In this document: one piece after another, positions 30,062 through 38,982 of the stretch
Layout of the letters: each line of letters begins with the position of its first letter
Numbering within the stretch: position 1 is the first letter of the stretch
Assembly (NCBI RefSeq): GCF_003148665.1
Contig: NZ_QGGQ01000003.1
Span: 62,001 to 126,000, forward strand
Direction of reading: 5' to 3'
From: Maribacter polysiphoniae
GTDB taxonomy: Bacteria > Bacteroidota > Bacteroidia > Flavobacteriales > Flavobacteriaceae
Length of the DNA: 64,000 nt
Translations under genes and position numbers: made by a program
Notes under the pieces: generated by a model
Seen by the model: only the letters and a program-made list of their open reading frames with translations
Databases searched by the model: none
Told to the model about the DNA's origin: nothing

Positions 30062-30535
30062 TTAATAATCCAAGGTGATAATCCGTCCCTTTGTAAAATC
30101 AAAAAATTTGTCTTTTTGGGCTGCCTGAACACCTTCCATTAGGTCTCCAGGGGTGAATCCTGCAACTTTAATGCAGGTTGGGCAGGCATATACCCCCACA
30201 TTTTTTTCAACGAGTTGTTTTATGTAAGTGTGGGCAGATTCAAAACCAGGATGGTTTAAGTCTTTCGCTTCTTTAACCAATAAACCAACCGCATCAATGT
30301 CCATATAAACAAGCACATCCTTGTCCACAGCCATCATTGTCGCCATTTTTAAGGCCATTAATACCCTATGGGGGTCGTCATAACCTTTTGTGATGTGAAT
30401 CAACATTCCATCTTTGACCGGTTCGGCCAGCACAACACTTTCTTTTTCTTGGTTCATGTTGCTAGCCGTTTTTGGAATTTCATTACAGCTGAACATCATT
30501 AATCCTGAAATAAATAACAAACCGAGATTCTTCAT
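30062..30535 (-). CDS. DsrE-family lipoprotein
   Basis: Lipoprotein of 157 residues (lipobox MMFSC, Cys 17). The mature domain fits DsrE/DsrF: ALKMATMMAVDKDVLVYMDID as the first beta-alpha unit, then VGVYACPTCIKVAGFTPGDLM with two cysteines in the place of the sulfur-carrier loop. It is the third DsrE-like protein in the window and the second type with paired cysteines. Its transcription is separate from the 8-14 kb sulfur run, but it lies next to a Crp/Fnr regulator gene. A role in periplasmic sulfur handling is an inference. Confidence 0.78.
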   Translation of the reverse strand: MKNLGLLFISGLMMFSCNEIPKTASNMNQEKESVVLAEPVKDGMLIHITKGYDDPHRVLMALKMATMMAVDKDVLVYMDIDAVGLLVKEAKDLNHPGFESAHTYIKQLVEKNVGVYACPTCIKVAGFTPGDLMEGVQAAQKDKFFDFTKGRIITLDY

Positions 30536-30914
30536 TTTCCCTATTTTTAAATTAAACTAATTACATGTTATGAATGTTTCAATACTGTAAGGTTGTTGCT
30601 TAATTCGATTAAGGGCCATAATTTAAGTTCAAAAATTCATAGATCTAATGACGAATATCATAGTACTTAGAGTTTTCGTTACCTAAGTAAATTGTCATGG
30701 AATATAATAATGGATACCATATGATATAAACAGGCCTAGGAAACAAAACCCGATAGAAGGTAACCGGTAATTCGTTGGGATAATGTAACAATGGATTCAT
30801 TGTCGCTTATGGTGAATGGCTTCGTTTTCGGTCTTAGCTTTTTGGCCACAAGTTCCCGAGATAATCAAAACGCATCCAACTACCTCACAAACAGTTTTAC
30901 CGAAATAGTGCGGT
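30536..30914. other. Intergenic with a possible 3' gene relic
   Basis: No full gene. On the minus strand 30797-30919 reads open for about 40 codons without a start; it contains a hydrophobic stretch (VGCVLIISGTCGQKAK) and ends at TGA. It could be the end of a decayed membrane or lipoprotein gene. The rest shows nothing recognisable. Confidence 0.3.
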
Positions 30915-31610
30915 TTACCCTAGTTTACAGATTTGTTTTAGATTTTCACGATCCAATATCTTGATCTTTTTGCCATTGACCTTAATGATCTTTTCCCTAT
31001 TGAATTTTGAGAGGGTATTGATGACACTTTCCTTGGAGTAGTCCAACATATTGGCCAGTTCAACCCTTGACATGGGCAACTCGAATTCATCAGCCTTGTA
31101 AATGTCCATAAAATCGAGTAAAATGAATGCTAAAGCACCATCAATGTGTTTTTTTGACAGTCCGGTAAGGCGATGTAACAATTGATTACTGATTCCGGAC
31201 ATATGTTTGATCAGGCTTAAGGCAAAGTCGCCGTTGTTTTTTATAAATCGCTCAAAAACATCCATCCCGATAAAACTGACTGTGGTTTTCGTTAAAGCGG
31301 TTGCCGTAAAATCTATTTTTTTAAAGGCGAAACAACAAACGATACCTATGAAAGAATGGGGTTCAAGAATAGCGATGGTTGAGGGTGTTGAATCATTGGT
31401 CAGTTCCAATTTCACAAGACCTTTGGTCAAATAAAGAACATTATTGGCCAAAACACCTCTTTTGACAATATGTTCGCCAGCCTCAAACACGATATCCGTC
31501 TTGCTATTGATCAGTTCCTGTTTTTCTTCGTCGGATAAAACATTCAGACATGCCTGGGCGTTTAAAAATTCGTTGTTGAGATTACTTTTTTGGGTTAAAA
31601 AATCGGGCAT
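30915..31610 (-). CDS. Crp/Fnr-family transcriptional regulator
   Basis: Regulator of 231 residues. A cyclic-nucleotide-binding-type beta-roll spans about 35-145 (FEAGEHIVKRGVLANNVLYL, then LKLEL), and a winged helix follows at about 165-225 with SRVELANMLDYSKESVINTL as the recognition region. The iron-sulfur cysteine cluster of true Fnr is absent, so direct oxygen sensing through a 4Fe-4S centre is unlikely. It is divergent from a small membrane protein gene (182 bp between starts) and near the DsrE lipoprotein, either of which may be a target. Confidence 0.9.
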   Translation of the reverse strand: MPDFLTQKSNLNNEFLNAQACLNVLSDEEKQELINSKTDIVFEAGEHIVKRGVLANNVLYLTKGLVKLELTNDSTPSTIAILEPHSFIGIVCCFAFKKIDFTATALTKTTVSFIGMDVFERFIKNNGDFALSLIKHMSGISNQLLHRLTGLSKKHIDGALAFILLDFMDIYKADEFELPMSRVELANMLDYSKESVINTLSKFNREKIIKVNGKKIKILDRENLKQICKLG

Positions 31611-31791
31611 TGGCTCTAAATTTATGTTCTATCTTTTTGTGTTTCAGGACATATAATGCAAAATTACATCATAGGATGTTAAAAATACCATTAGTGGGAG
31701 AAAGATATGGTTATCCATAGTCCTTTGTAAGGCATTATTTCCTATCTACCTTTAGATAAAACAATAATCTAGGATATTAAATAATACGGTC

Positions 31792-32025
31792 ATGAAAGAT
31801 ATAGCAATAAAATCGTTGTTTTTATTATCGGTTTTGGTGATGGTTGATTACCTCATTATGATTATCGTGGGTTGTGTCAGTAATTATTTGGGATGTTCAT
31901 TGAATTATTTTGAATGTGCGTTTTGTACGATTGGACAATCTGTATTTGGATTCTCCCTCCTATTATTGGGTGTCACCATGGTAAAAGATATTAAATCATT
32001 GCATACAAGGTCAAAATCAGAATAA
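31792..32025 (+). CDS. Small two-helix membrane protein, unknown
   Basis: Protein of 77 residues with two long hydrophobic segments (about 8-27 and 46-65) and four cysteines between or within them (GCVSN, LGCSLN, ECAFC). No family recognised. The ATG follows an A/T-rich leader, and a TACCTTTA (one mismatch to the -7 element) lies about 40 bp upstream. It is divergent from the Crp/Fnr gene. The regular hydrophobic layout and Cys spacing argue for a real gene; a short chance frame cannot be excluded. Confidence 0.5.
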   Translation: MKDIAIKSLFLLSVLVMVDYLIMIIVGCVSNYLGCSLNYFECAFCTIGQSVFGFSLLLLGVTMVKDIKSLHTRSKSE

Positions 32026-32030
32026 AGTTC

Positions 32031-32175
32031 TTACGCATTTCCAATGTTCTTGCGCTTTGGAATTCTAACATATTTGTTATTTGTTATGCGTTGTATTCGT
32101 TAGGGGAATATAAAGATACGGCGTATAAGATTTTTAGTAGTTGATAGGTTGTTGACGAATGCTGAATACTGAGTG
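32031..32175 (+). repeat. Direct repeat R1, upstream of pafA
   Basis: Aligns with 34561-34700 in the same orientation. Shared blocks include ggaattc, gttatgcgttgtat, cgttaggg/cgttaaggg, acggcgtataa and ggttgttgac in the same order. It starts directly after the stop codon of the small membrane protein gene. Confidence 0.75.
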
Positions 32176-32792
32176 TATTTATGTATGATAGCCAAAAGAA
32201 GATTACATTCAGTGTTCAGTTTTCAGTGCGGATAAGGGAAAAATCTCTGTTATAACCTGTTTATGGGGACTTCCTGAGATATAATCCGTTTTAAATTTTG
32301 GGTTTCAATGGGGAGGGGACTTTTCAACGATTGATCAAAGACTTATTCCTATAAAATTTGCCGGCTAAAAGGGTCTGGTAAATACTATCGCCCAAGAGTG
32401 AATTTCCCATATCCCATATTTATTCCATAAGTGAAGTCCGTGTTCCTCCTTTTAATAAAGTTAAAGGTGTTTTGTATCCAATCTGAGGAAGTCTACCTAG
32501 TAGTTATGGTCCAGTTGTTCCAGCCTAGGGGATATGCCTCCATTTCATCAAGAAAGTTTCCGACAATATTTCAAAATTATGGGCAAGACCAAGGGTAAGG
32601 TTTGGCAATGCTATTTATTTCATTGATCAATTCCTGTGATTTAAAATGAATATCGAATTGGCGAAAGTTATGATTCTGCTAATGGCATATTAACCTGAAA
32701 TCCCGAATTTTGGGTAATATCTTCATGAATCATCAAAAATATATAGGTTTTCAATAAGATACTATGTGATTTTGATTGTAAAAGAGGATAGT
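32176..32792. other. Intergenic, no gene seen
   Basis: About 600 bp with stops in all frames. I see no terminator, RNA motif or gene relic that I can support. Confidence 0.45.
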
Positions 32793-32809
32793 TTTGATGA
32801 AGGATCAAA
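32793..32809. promoter_or_regulatory. Inverted repeat upstream of pafA
   Basis: TTTGAT-GAAGG-ATCAAA, a perfect 6-bp inverted repeat with a 5-base spacer, 73 bp before the chosen pafA start. It resembles a dimeric regulator site (the spacing differs from the Fnr box TTGAT-N4-ATCAA by one base). A chance palindrome is possible. Confidence 0.3.
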
Positions 32810-32881
32810 CCATTTGATCATAGTAATTAAATTTAAACCAACTTGGTAATATTCAGTAATCATATTTTCAAAATGCAAATC

Positions 32882-34480
32882 ATGAAAAAAACAGTGTTTC
32901 TTCTTCTTTGTGTAATGACATTCCATGTATTTTCCAATCCATGTGTGGCCCAAACTGCACCTGTAAAAAAGCCTAAAATAGTAGTAGGCCTTATGGTGGA
33001 TCAGATGCGATGGGATTATTTATACAAATACCAGGATAGATATGGGGATGGTGGATTTAAGCGGCTTCTTGATCAAGGTTTCAGTTGCGAGAATACGATG
33101 ATACAACATGCTCCAACGGTTACGGCTTGTGGCCATTCGTCGGTTTATACAGGCTCGGTCCCAGCAATTAACGGTATCGCAGGTAACTCCTGGTATGATC
33201 GTGCTTGGGGGCGTGAAATCTCCAACGTCGAGGATTCCACAGTAACCGGGATAGGGGGAAATGCCAAACAGAATAAATCCCCCCGTAATCTGCTTACCAC
33301 CACTATTGGTGATGAATTGAGAATCGCAACCAATTATCAGAGTAAAGTAGTAGGGATATCCATTAAAGATCGGGGAGCCATTCTTCCTGGCGGACATACT
33401 GCGAATGGAGCTTTTTGGGAAGAATCAGGAAAATTCACCACCAGTACTTACTATATGGAAGCCTTGCCGGATTGGGCAAAGAAATTCAACGAAAAAGATT
33501 GGGATAAACTATTGATGCCAAAGGGTTGGAAAACACTATACCCTGTTGATACCTATGTGTTAAGCGATAAGGATGACAAGGATTACGAAACGATTTATAA
33601 GGGCGAAAAGAAACCGGTGTTTCCCCATAAACCTTCGATAAGTAGATCTCCGTTTGGAAATACCTGGACCTTGGAATTTGCAAAAGTAGCCATGGAGGGA
33701 TACAAGTTGGGTCAAGGTAACTTTACCGATTTGCTTGCCATCAGCCTTTCCAGTCCCGATAAAATCGGCCATGCCTATGGACCCAATTCAATTGAGGTGG
33801 AAGACAACTACCTTAGGTTGGATAAGGATCTGGAAGATCTTTTTGGCTATTTGGATAAAAGATATGGCAAGGATGGTTATCTGTTTTTTATAACAGCAGA
33901 CCATGGCGCCAATCACTCACCGGGATACTTGGAAGAAAACAAGCTTCCCACTGGTGTTTTGACCAATGATGTTTTTAAGGAGTTAGATACGGAATTAGAG
34001 AAAAAGTTCGGAATCCCCGGTCTTATTCTAACCAGAAATGGCTATCAGATTTACTTGGACTACGATGTGATTTCTAAAGCGGGAATTGATAAGATTACCG
34101 TTGCGGATTATATTATAGAACAATTGAAGCAGGTTCCCGGCATAGAGACGGCATTCTTAAATGAGGCTCTTGCATCGGCTACTTATCCCGAACCTATAAA
34201 GACCATGTTGATCAACGGATTTAATCCAAAGCGTAGTGGGGATATTGTAATTGTTAAATCCTCAGGATGGAAAAGTGGATCACGGACAGGAGCCACCCAT
34301 GGCGATTGGAACCCTTATGATGCTCATATCCCACTTGTGTGGATGGGGACAGGTATACGCCCAGGAAAAACGCATAGGTTGGTTGGGATGACCGACATTG
34401 CCTCTACGCTTGCGGCAATCTTGAACATACAACAACCCAGTGGAAGTATCGGACATGTGATTACCGAGATTACAGATTAA
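32882..34480 (+). CDS. pafA: PafA-type alkaline phosphatase
   Basis: Secreted phosphomonoesterase of the alkaline phosphatase superfamily, 532 residues from the ATG at 32882 (MKKTVFLLLCVMTF, signal peptide ending near VAQT); an upstream ATG at 32843 would add 13 residues. It matches the Chryseobacterium/Elizabethkingia PafA pattern along its length: VVGLMVDQMRWDYLYKY with the first metal Asp, the nucleophile threonine in HAPTVTACGHSS, GSVPAINGIAGNSWYD, LKDR-like IKDRGAILPGGH, ADHGANHSPGY with metal ligands, and the C-terminal TDIASTLAAIL. PafA releases phosphate from organic esters in the periplasm and needs no high phosphate repression. It lies alone between two direct repeats. Confidence 0.93.
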   Translation: MKKTVFLLLCVMTFHVFSNPCVAQTAPVKKPKIVVGLMVDQMRWDYLYKYQDRYGDGGFKRLLDQGFSCENTMIQHAPTVTACGHSSVYTGSVPAINGIAGNSWYDRAWGREISNVEDSTVTGIGGNAKQNKSPRNLLTTTIGDELRIATNYQSKVVGISIKDRGAILPGGHTANGAFWEESGKFTTSTYYMEALPDWAKKFNEKDWDKLLMPKGWKTLYPVDTYVLSDKDDKDYETIYKGEKKPVFPHKPSISRSPFGNTWTLEFAKVAMEGYKLGQGNFTDLLAISLSSPDKIGHAYGPNSIEVEDNYLRLDKDLEDLFGYLDKRYGKDGYLFFITADHGANHSPGYLEENKLPTGVLTNDVFKELDTELEKKFGIPGLILTRNGYQIYLDYDVISKAGIDKITVADYIIEQLKQVPGIETAFLNEALASATYPEPIKTMLINGFNPKRSGDIVIVKSSGWKSGSRTGATHGDWNPYDAHIPLVWMGTGIRPGKTHRLVGMTDIASTLAAILNIQQPSGSIGHVITEITD

Positions 34481-34560
34481 CGAAACTTGGGGCCAACCTT
34501 TACCAAGATGGAATGAATAGTGTTTCCCATTGGATTCTGGGACACTGAAAAATAAAATCC

Positions 34561-34700
34561 TTACGGATTTCCGTTGTTTCTGAAACCAAGGAATTCCGAC
34601 ATATATGTTATGCGTTGTATCCGTTAAGGGAATTAATGGCTACGGCGTATAACTTTTTTTGGTAGTAGGTCGGTTGTTGACAAAGGCTGAAAACTGGGTA
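34561..34700 (+). repeat. Direct repeat R2, downstream of pafA
   Basis: Second copy of the element at 32031-32175. Its left edge carries a clean inverted repeat ACGG-ATTT-CCGT (34563-34574) that is degraded in R1. Together the copies bracket the pafA gene. Confidence 0.75.
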
Positions 34701-34954
34701 AGGATATGGCGTGATAGCATCCTGTGTTCCGTAAATATAATGGGACATACCCCACAGCTATTCAATAGGTTCAGAATTGGTGTTCCGTAGAAAAAAATAA
34801 AGGCTCTTCATTCGGGATACATCGAAAAACAGGATAATTAACCGTTATGTCGAAAATACGGTTGATTATGGTTACATACTGCCTAAAACCGGTATTTTGC
34901 AAATGAATCACTATATGGGCATCACAAGCAGGGACATATAGGGTAATGCTTTTT

Positions 34955-35440
34955 ATGAAAAAAGGAATTTTACTTTTAGTAATGTGTTTTGTCACCAGCA
35001 TGGCAAAATCACAAATAACCATAACCGAGGATAAGCCTAAGCATTTCGGTGCCGGATTTGTCATTGGGTCCGTAGGGGGTTATGCCGCCCATCATGTTTT
35101 TGATGGCAATCCGTATTGGACCTGGGCGGGAGCTGTAGGAAGTAGTTTGGCCGCAGGTGTTACCAAGGAGGCCATTGATAAGGCGGATTATGGGGTTTGG
35201 GACAATAATGATATTGTATTCACCGTACTTGGTGGAATCGCTTCAGCGGTCGTTCTGGATCTGTTTTTGAAAAAGAGCAAAAAAAGGCGTAAATATAGGT
35301 CCTGTAACTGTTATGTGGATGCGTTGAGGGTACCGAAGGCCCGAAATTTTGAATATGTGGATATTACTAGTTCCAGATCCAGGGATATCACAGCGACATT
35401 GCAAACACAACGAATTCTTCAATTACCCGGTACGGAATGA
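34955..35440 (+). CDS. YfiM-like small periplasmic or membrane protein
   Basis: Protein of 161 residues from the ATG at 34955 (MKKGILLLVMCFVTS); an ATG three codons earlier is less natural. A signal peptide (cleavage near AKSQ) is followed by KPKHFGAGFVIGSVGGYAAH, a glycine-rich hydrophobic segment AGAVGSSLAAGVTKEAIDK and a second, IVFTVLGGIASAVVLDLFL. The order (K-H-F, K-E-x-x-D, later D before a helix) recalls the YfiM/DUF2279 family; this is a weak match. The C-terminal third is basic and unrecognised. It converges tail-to-tail with the DUF58 gene with no gap. Confidence 0.6.
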   Translation: MKKGILLLVMCFVTSMAKSQITITEDKPKHFGAGFVIGSVGGYAAHHVFDGNPYWTWAGAVGSSLAAGVTKEAIDKADYGVWDNNDIVFTVLGGIASAVVLDLFLKKSKKRRKYRSCNCYVDALRVPKARNFEYVDITSSRSRDITATLQTQRILQLPGTE

Positions 35441-36772
35441 TCAAAGAAGACCACGGGATTTGATTTCGAGGTACTTGTTTATGGTATTGATCGTCAGTTC
35501 TTCGGGTTTGGTGAGGATTGTCTGAATACCATAGCGTTGCAATTCTTTTTGCATCAATCTTTTTTCCAAGGAGAATTTTTCGGCAATGGTCTTATGATAA
35601 ATGGTCTGCAGGTCCTCGGCATCTGCACTAATGAGTTCTTCCAACTCGGTATTCTCAAAGAAGATAACCACCAAGACATGTTTTTTGGCCATACCCATGA
35701 GGTAGGGCAATTGTCTTTTCAATGCCGAAATATGTTCAAAATTAGTGTATAAAAGCAATAGGCTCCGGTGTGTTACCTTTCGTTTTACATGGGCGTAGAG
35801 CAATCCAAAATCGGAGTCTGTGTATTCCGTGGTGATGTTGTAAAGTTTTTCCAGTATCGTATTGAGATGGGTCAGTTTTTGAACGGCAGGGACAAAGGTT
35901 TCTATTTTTTTTGAAAAGGAAACCATTCCCGTTTTATCATTCTTTTTTAGGGCGACGTTCGAAAAAGCGAGGGTTGCATTTATCGCATAATCCAACAATT
36001 TGAGTCCGTTAAAGGGCATTTTCATTACCCTTCCCGTATCGATGATGGAATAGATAGGTTGTGACTTTTCGTCTTGGTATTGGTTTACCATCAACTGGTT
36101 TTGTTTTGCGGTGGCTTTCCAGTTTACGGTGCGAATATCGTCTCCTGCGACATACTCCTTTATTTGTTCAAACTCTTGGGTATGACCAATACGTCTTATT
36201 TTCTTGAGTCCAACCTGGGTTAGGTTGTTGCTAATGGCCAAAAAGTCGTACTGCTGCATTTGGATGATGCTTGGGTAAACGGGCACCATTTGGTCTTTTT
36301 GGAACACAAAGCGTCTTTTAATGATTCTCAAGGCCGAGGATGCATAAACATTCAGGTTTCCAAAAACATATTCCCCACGTTCCACAGGGCGAACGGTATA
36401 TTCAAACTCTTTTTTTTCGTTCCTGAACAAACTCGTTCTATGTTCAAAATCACGCTTTTGAAACTGTTGGGGCAATTCATCGATTAGCGAAATGTATGTT
36501 TTAAACGGATAGAAGGATTCAAAGACTATGGTAATAGGATTAAGGTCACTATTCGATAGTTTTTTGGGTAATACCCGATTGGCCACAAGACCTTTGGAAT
36601 GGGTATATAGCAGGTAGATATCGAAGAGGAACAATCCCAACAGTACGAGGGTCAATATCCAAGCAATGGGATAGAGGATGGGAATCCAGAAGGAAAGCAT
36701 AAAACAGCCGGCAAGGACTGCGATATACCTAAAAAAGGTGTTGTGTATGTAGAGTGATTTTAGAAACTGCAT
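35441..36772 (-). CDS. DUF58-domain protein
   Basis: Protein of 443 residues with two N-terminal membrane helices (about 12-50) and a C-terminal DUF58 domain with a von Willebrand A-like fold. Its hallmark is the IRTVNWKATAKQNQLMVNQY region (about 215-235), followed by a MIDAS-like aspartate in SIIDTGRVM. DUF58 proteins work with MoxR ATPases, here encoded 4 bp upstream, perhaps as a chaperone-like pair in cell-envelope or enzyme maturation. It is the last gene of a six-gene minus-strand cluster starting at 41.6 kb. Confidence 0.88.
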   Translation of the reverse strand: MQFLKSLYIHNTFFRYIAVLAGCFMLSFWIPILYPIAWILTLVLLGLFLFDIYLLYTHSKGLVANRVLPKKLSNSDLNPITIVFESFYPFKTYISLIDELPQQFQKRDFEHRTSLFRNEKKEFEYTVRPVERGEYVFGNLNVYASSALRIIKRRFVFQKDQMVPVYPSIIQMQQYDFLAISNNLTQVGLKKIRRIGHTQEFEQIKEYVAGDDIRTVNWKATAKQNQLMVNQYQDEKSQPIYSIIDTGRVMKMPFNGLKLLDYAINATLAFSNVALKKNDKTGMVSFSKKIETFVPAVQKLTHLNTILEKLYNITTEYTDSDFGLLYAHVKRKVTHRSLLLLYTNFEHISALKRQLPYLMGMAKKHVLVVIFFENTELEELISADAEDLQTIYHKTIAEKFSLEKRLMQKELQRYGIQTILTKPEELTINTINKYLEIKSRGLL

Positions 36773-36776
36773 AACG

Positions 36777-37775
36777 CTACCTGGGAATTTCTACGGACTC
36801 TACGATCATGTTTATCACGCTTTCGGTGGTCATTCCTTCCATTTCACGTTCAGGGGTTAGGATTATCCTATGGTTTAAAATGGGCACTAGTGCTTTTTTC
36901 ACATCTTCCGGTATCACGAAATCCCTTCCTTTGATCGCGGCAAAGGCTTTCGCGGCGTTAAGGGTCGCGATGGAGGCCCTTGGGGATCCCCCTAAAAACA
37001 AATGGGGATGATTCCTGGTTTTGGTTATGATATCGGCAATGTATTTAATTAGTTTTTCCTCGACCACGACATCCTGTATCTTCGCTTTATAGTCGGCCAG
37101 TTGTTCCGGGGTCAGCACGCCACTAATTTTTTCCTGTGGGTTTTTCCCTTTCCGTTCGTGGTGCGTCTGTATGATCTTTATTTCTTCCTCAACCGAAGGG
37201 TAATCCACTTTGATCTTAAAAATAAAACGGTCCAACTGTGCTTCGGGTAGGGCATAGGTGCCTTCCTGTTCAATTGGGTTTTGGGTGGCAAGTACCATGA
37301 AAGGGGTATCCATGCTGTAGGTGGTACCATCCATGGTCACCTGTCGTTCCTCCATTGTTTCGAACATGGCCGCTTGGGTTTTTGCGGGAGCGCGATTGAT
37401 CTCATCGATTAAAATGATATTGGAGAAAATAGGACCTTTCTTAAATTCGAATTCCGATGTTTTTACATTGAAAATCGAGGTGCCCAAGATATCACTGGGC
37501 ATGAGGTCCGGGGTAAATTGTATACGGCTAAAATCGGTCTTAAGGGTTTTGGCAAAAAGCTTGGCGGTAATCGTCTTGGCAATACCGGGTACCCCTTCGA
37601 TAAGGACATGCCCATCCACCAAAAGGGAAACGATCATTAGTTCGATGAAATTTTCTTGCCCGATAATGACCTTTGCCAGTTCGGCTTTAATGTTGGAAAC
37701 CGCATTTTTTAGTTCTTCAAGTGGAATTCTATTGTCGAAGTTGAGGTCGTTGTTGGTTTGCTCGTTATTTTCCAT
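36777..37775 (-). CDS. MoxR-family AAA+ ATPase
   Basis: AAA+ ATPase of 332 residues. Walker A is GVPGIAKT (the alanine is normal for MoxR), Walker B is ILIDEINRAPAK, followed by the conserved ALPEAQLDRF and sensor region. MoxR ATPases are thought to remodel or load cofactor into partner proteins with vWA/DUF58 domains. The DUF58 gene lies 4 bp downstream, and the gene overlaps the upstream DUF4350 gene by 11 bp, so they form a tight operon. Confidence 0.93.
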   Translation of the reverse strand: MENNEQTNNDLNFDNRIPLEELKNAVSNIKAELAKVIIGQENFIELMIVSLLVDGHVLIEGVPGIAKTITAKLFAKTLKTDFSRIQFTPDLMPSDILGTSIFNVKTSEFEFKKGPIFSNIILIDEINRAPAKTQAAMFETMEERQVTMDGTTYSMDTPFMVLATQNPIEQEGTYALPEAQLDRFIFKIKVDYPSVEEEIKIIQTHHERKGKNPQEKISGVLTPEQLADYKAKIQDVVVEEKLIKYIADIITKTRNHPHLFLGGSPRASIATLNAAKAFAAIKGRDFVIPEDVKKALVPILNHRIILTPEREMEGMTTESVINMIVESVEIPR

Positions 37776-38982
37776 GGGCTTTCACTTTGAATTTTTCAAT
37801 TTCTGTATTCAATTGTATTAAATCGGCATTGGTGATAACCGAACTTTTCTTTAGTTTTTCCATATACTGGAGCAAGTCTTTCACTTCTTCATAGGAATGA
37901 TTGCTCCGGGCAGCCAAATTGCGATAGAACGCATCGTCTTGCTTAATGGTATCCATGTAGAAATGGGAACGTATATACTCCAAAAAATAGGCTATTTTAT
38001 GCTCGGTGATCGATTTTTGCTCGCCTTTTTCAAAATACATATCGGCAATGGTGCGTGTAAAGGCAAGGGTTTGGTTCTTTAAGGGTACAATAACGGGAAT
38101 TGCCCTTTGTTTGCGTTTTCCTTCAAAAATAACATAGACCATTGCCCCGATCAATACAATGTAATAGGCCCATTTCAATTCCTTGTTGTTGAGGAAGATA
38201 TACATGGGTGAGGTATAAAATGATTTGCCCGATTTATGATGGTTGTCCATATAAATGGGTCGATCCCCATCGATATAGGAAAGGAGTCCGGCCGTGTAAT
38301 CCCGGTTGTCGTCCTTTAGGATAAAATAGTTTGTAAAGGCATTCGGAAAGGCACTGAGGAGAATTGTACCCTTGCCAAAATTTTGTTGAATGACATTAAA
38401 ATGTTTTTGCATATCGGAACCATCTTCAACGGGGTAGTCTACTTGTCCGATTAACGTGGTATTCAGGGTGTCTATATTACTGAAATAAATGGCATAATCA
38501 TCTTTACTAAAGGTGTAGGTTGCATTGCTCTTTAAGTTCGGATTCAATAATTGATGCACTTGTTTTGGGGTTTCGCCAAAATCTGCATATAACGCCGAGG
38601 TCTTAAAATTCAAGGTGTCCTGTAACTGCTCATCAAAACTGCCTGAAGCGATAAAAAGTGTATTTCCCTTAGACGTCCAATCCAATAAGCTATTGAGTTC
38701 GGCCTTTCCGAATAAGACATCGTTGTTTACAAAGACATAAGTGCCGCGAAGGCTATCCGCTGATTGAAGTGCTTCAAAAGGGGGCTGGGTGATCTGTTTG
38801 AGGTTGTCCTTGTATTTATTTTCCATTAGATCATTAAGGACATAGGTGCCGTATGGAATTTTATGTTGGGCCACAAAAGACGGGAACCAATTGATTTCCT
38901 TGGGTTTGCTATATTGAAAGAGCATAAGGATGACTAGGGTAACCACGCCAATGATCAAGTATATGGAGCCTTTTTTACGCAT
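37765..38982 (-). CDS. DUF4350-domain membrane protein
   Basis: Protein of 405 residues from the ATG at 38982 (MRKKGSIYLIIGVV), giving an N-terminal membrane helix at about 7-24; the longer reading to 39045 places 21 extra residues before it. A periplasmic DUF4350-type domain follows (about 40-270; TYVLNDLMENKY, SLLDWTSKGNTLFIASGSF), then a second helix near 275-295 and a cytoplasmic tail. The start overlaps the DUF4129 stop by 8 bp and the end overlaps moxR by 11 bp. The function is unknown, but the domain occurs mainly beside MoxR/DUF58 genes. Confidence 0.85.
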   Translation of the reverse strand: MRKKGSIYLIIGVVTLVILMLFQYSKPKEINWFPSFVAQHKIPYGTYVLNDLMENKYKDNLKQITQPPFEALQSADSLRGTYVFVNNDVLFGKAELNSLLDWTSKGNTLFIASGSFDEQLQDTLNFKTSALYADFGETPKQVHQLLNPNLKSNATYTFSKDDYAIYFSNIDTLNTTLIGQVDYPVEDGSDMQKHFNVIQQNFGKGTILLSAFPNAFTNYFILKDDNRDYTAGLLSYIDGDRPIYMDNHHKSGKSFYTSPMYIFLNNKELKWAYYIVLIGAMVYVIFEGKRKQRAIPVIVPLKNQTLAFTRTIADMYFEKGEQKSITEHKIAYFLEYIRSHFYMDTIKQDDAFYRNLAARSNHSYEEVKDLLQYMEKLKKSSVITNADLIQLNTEIEKFKVKAHGK

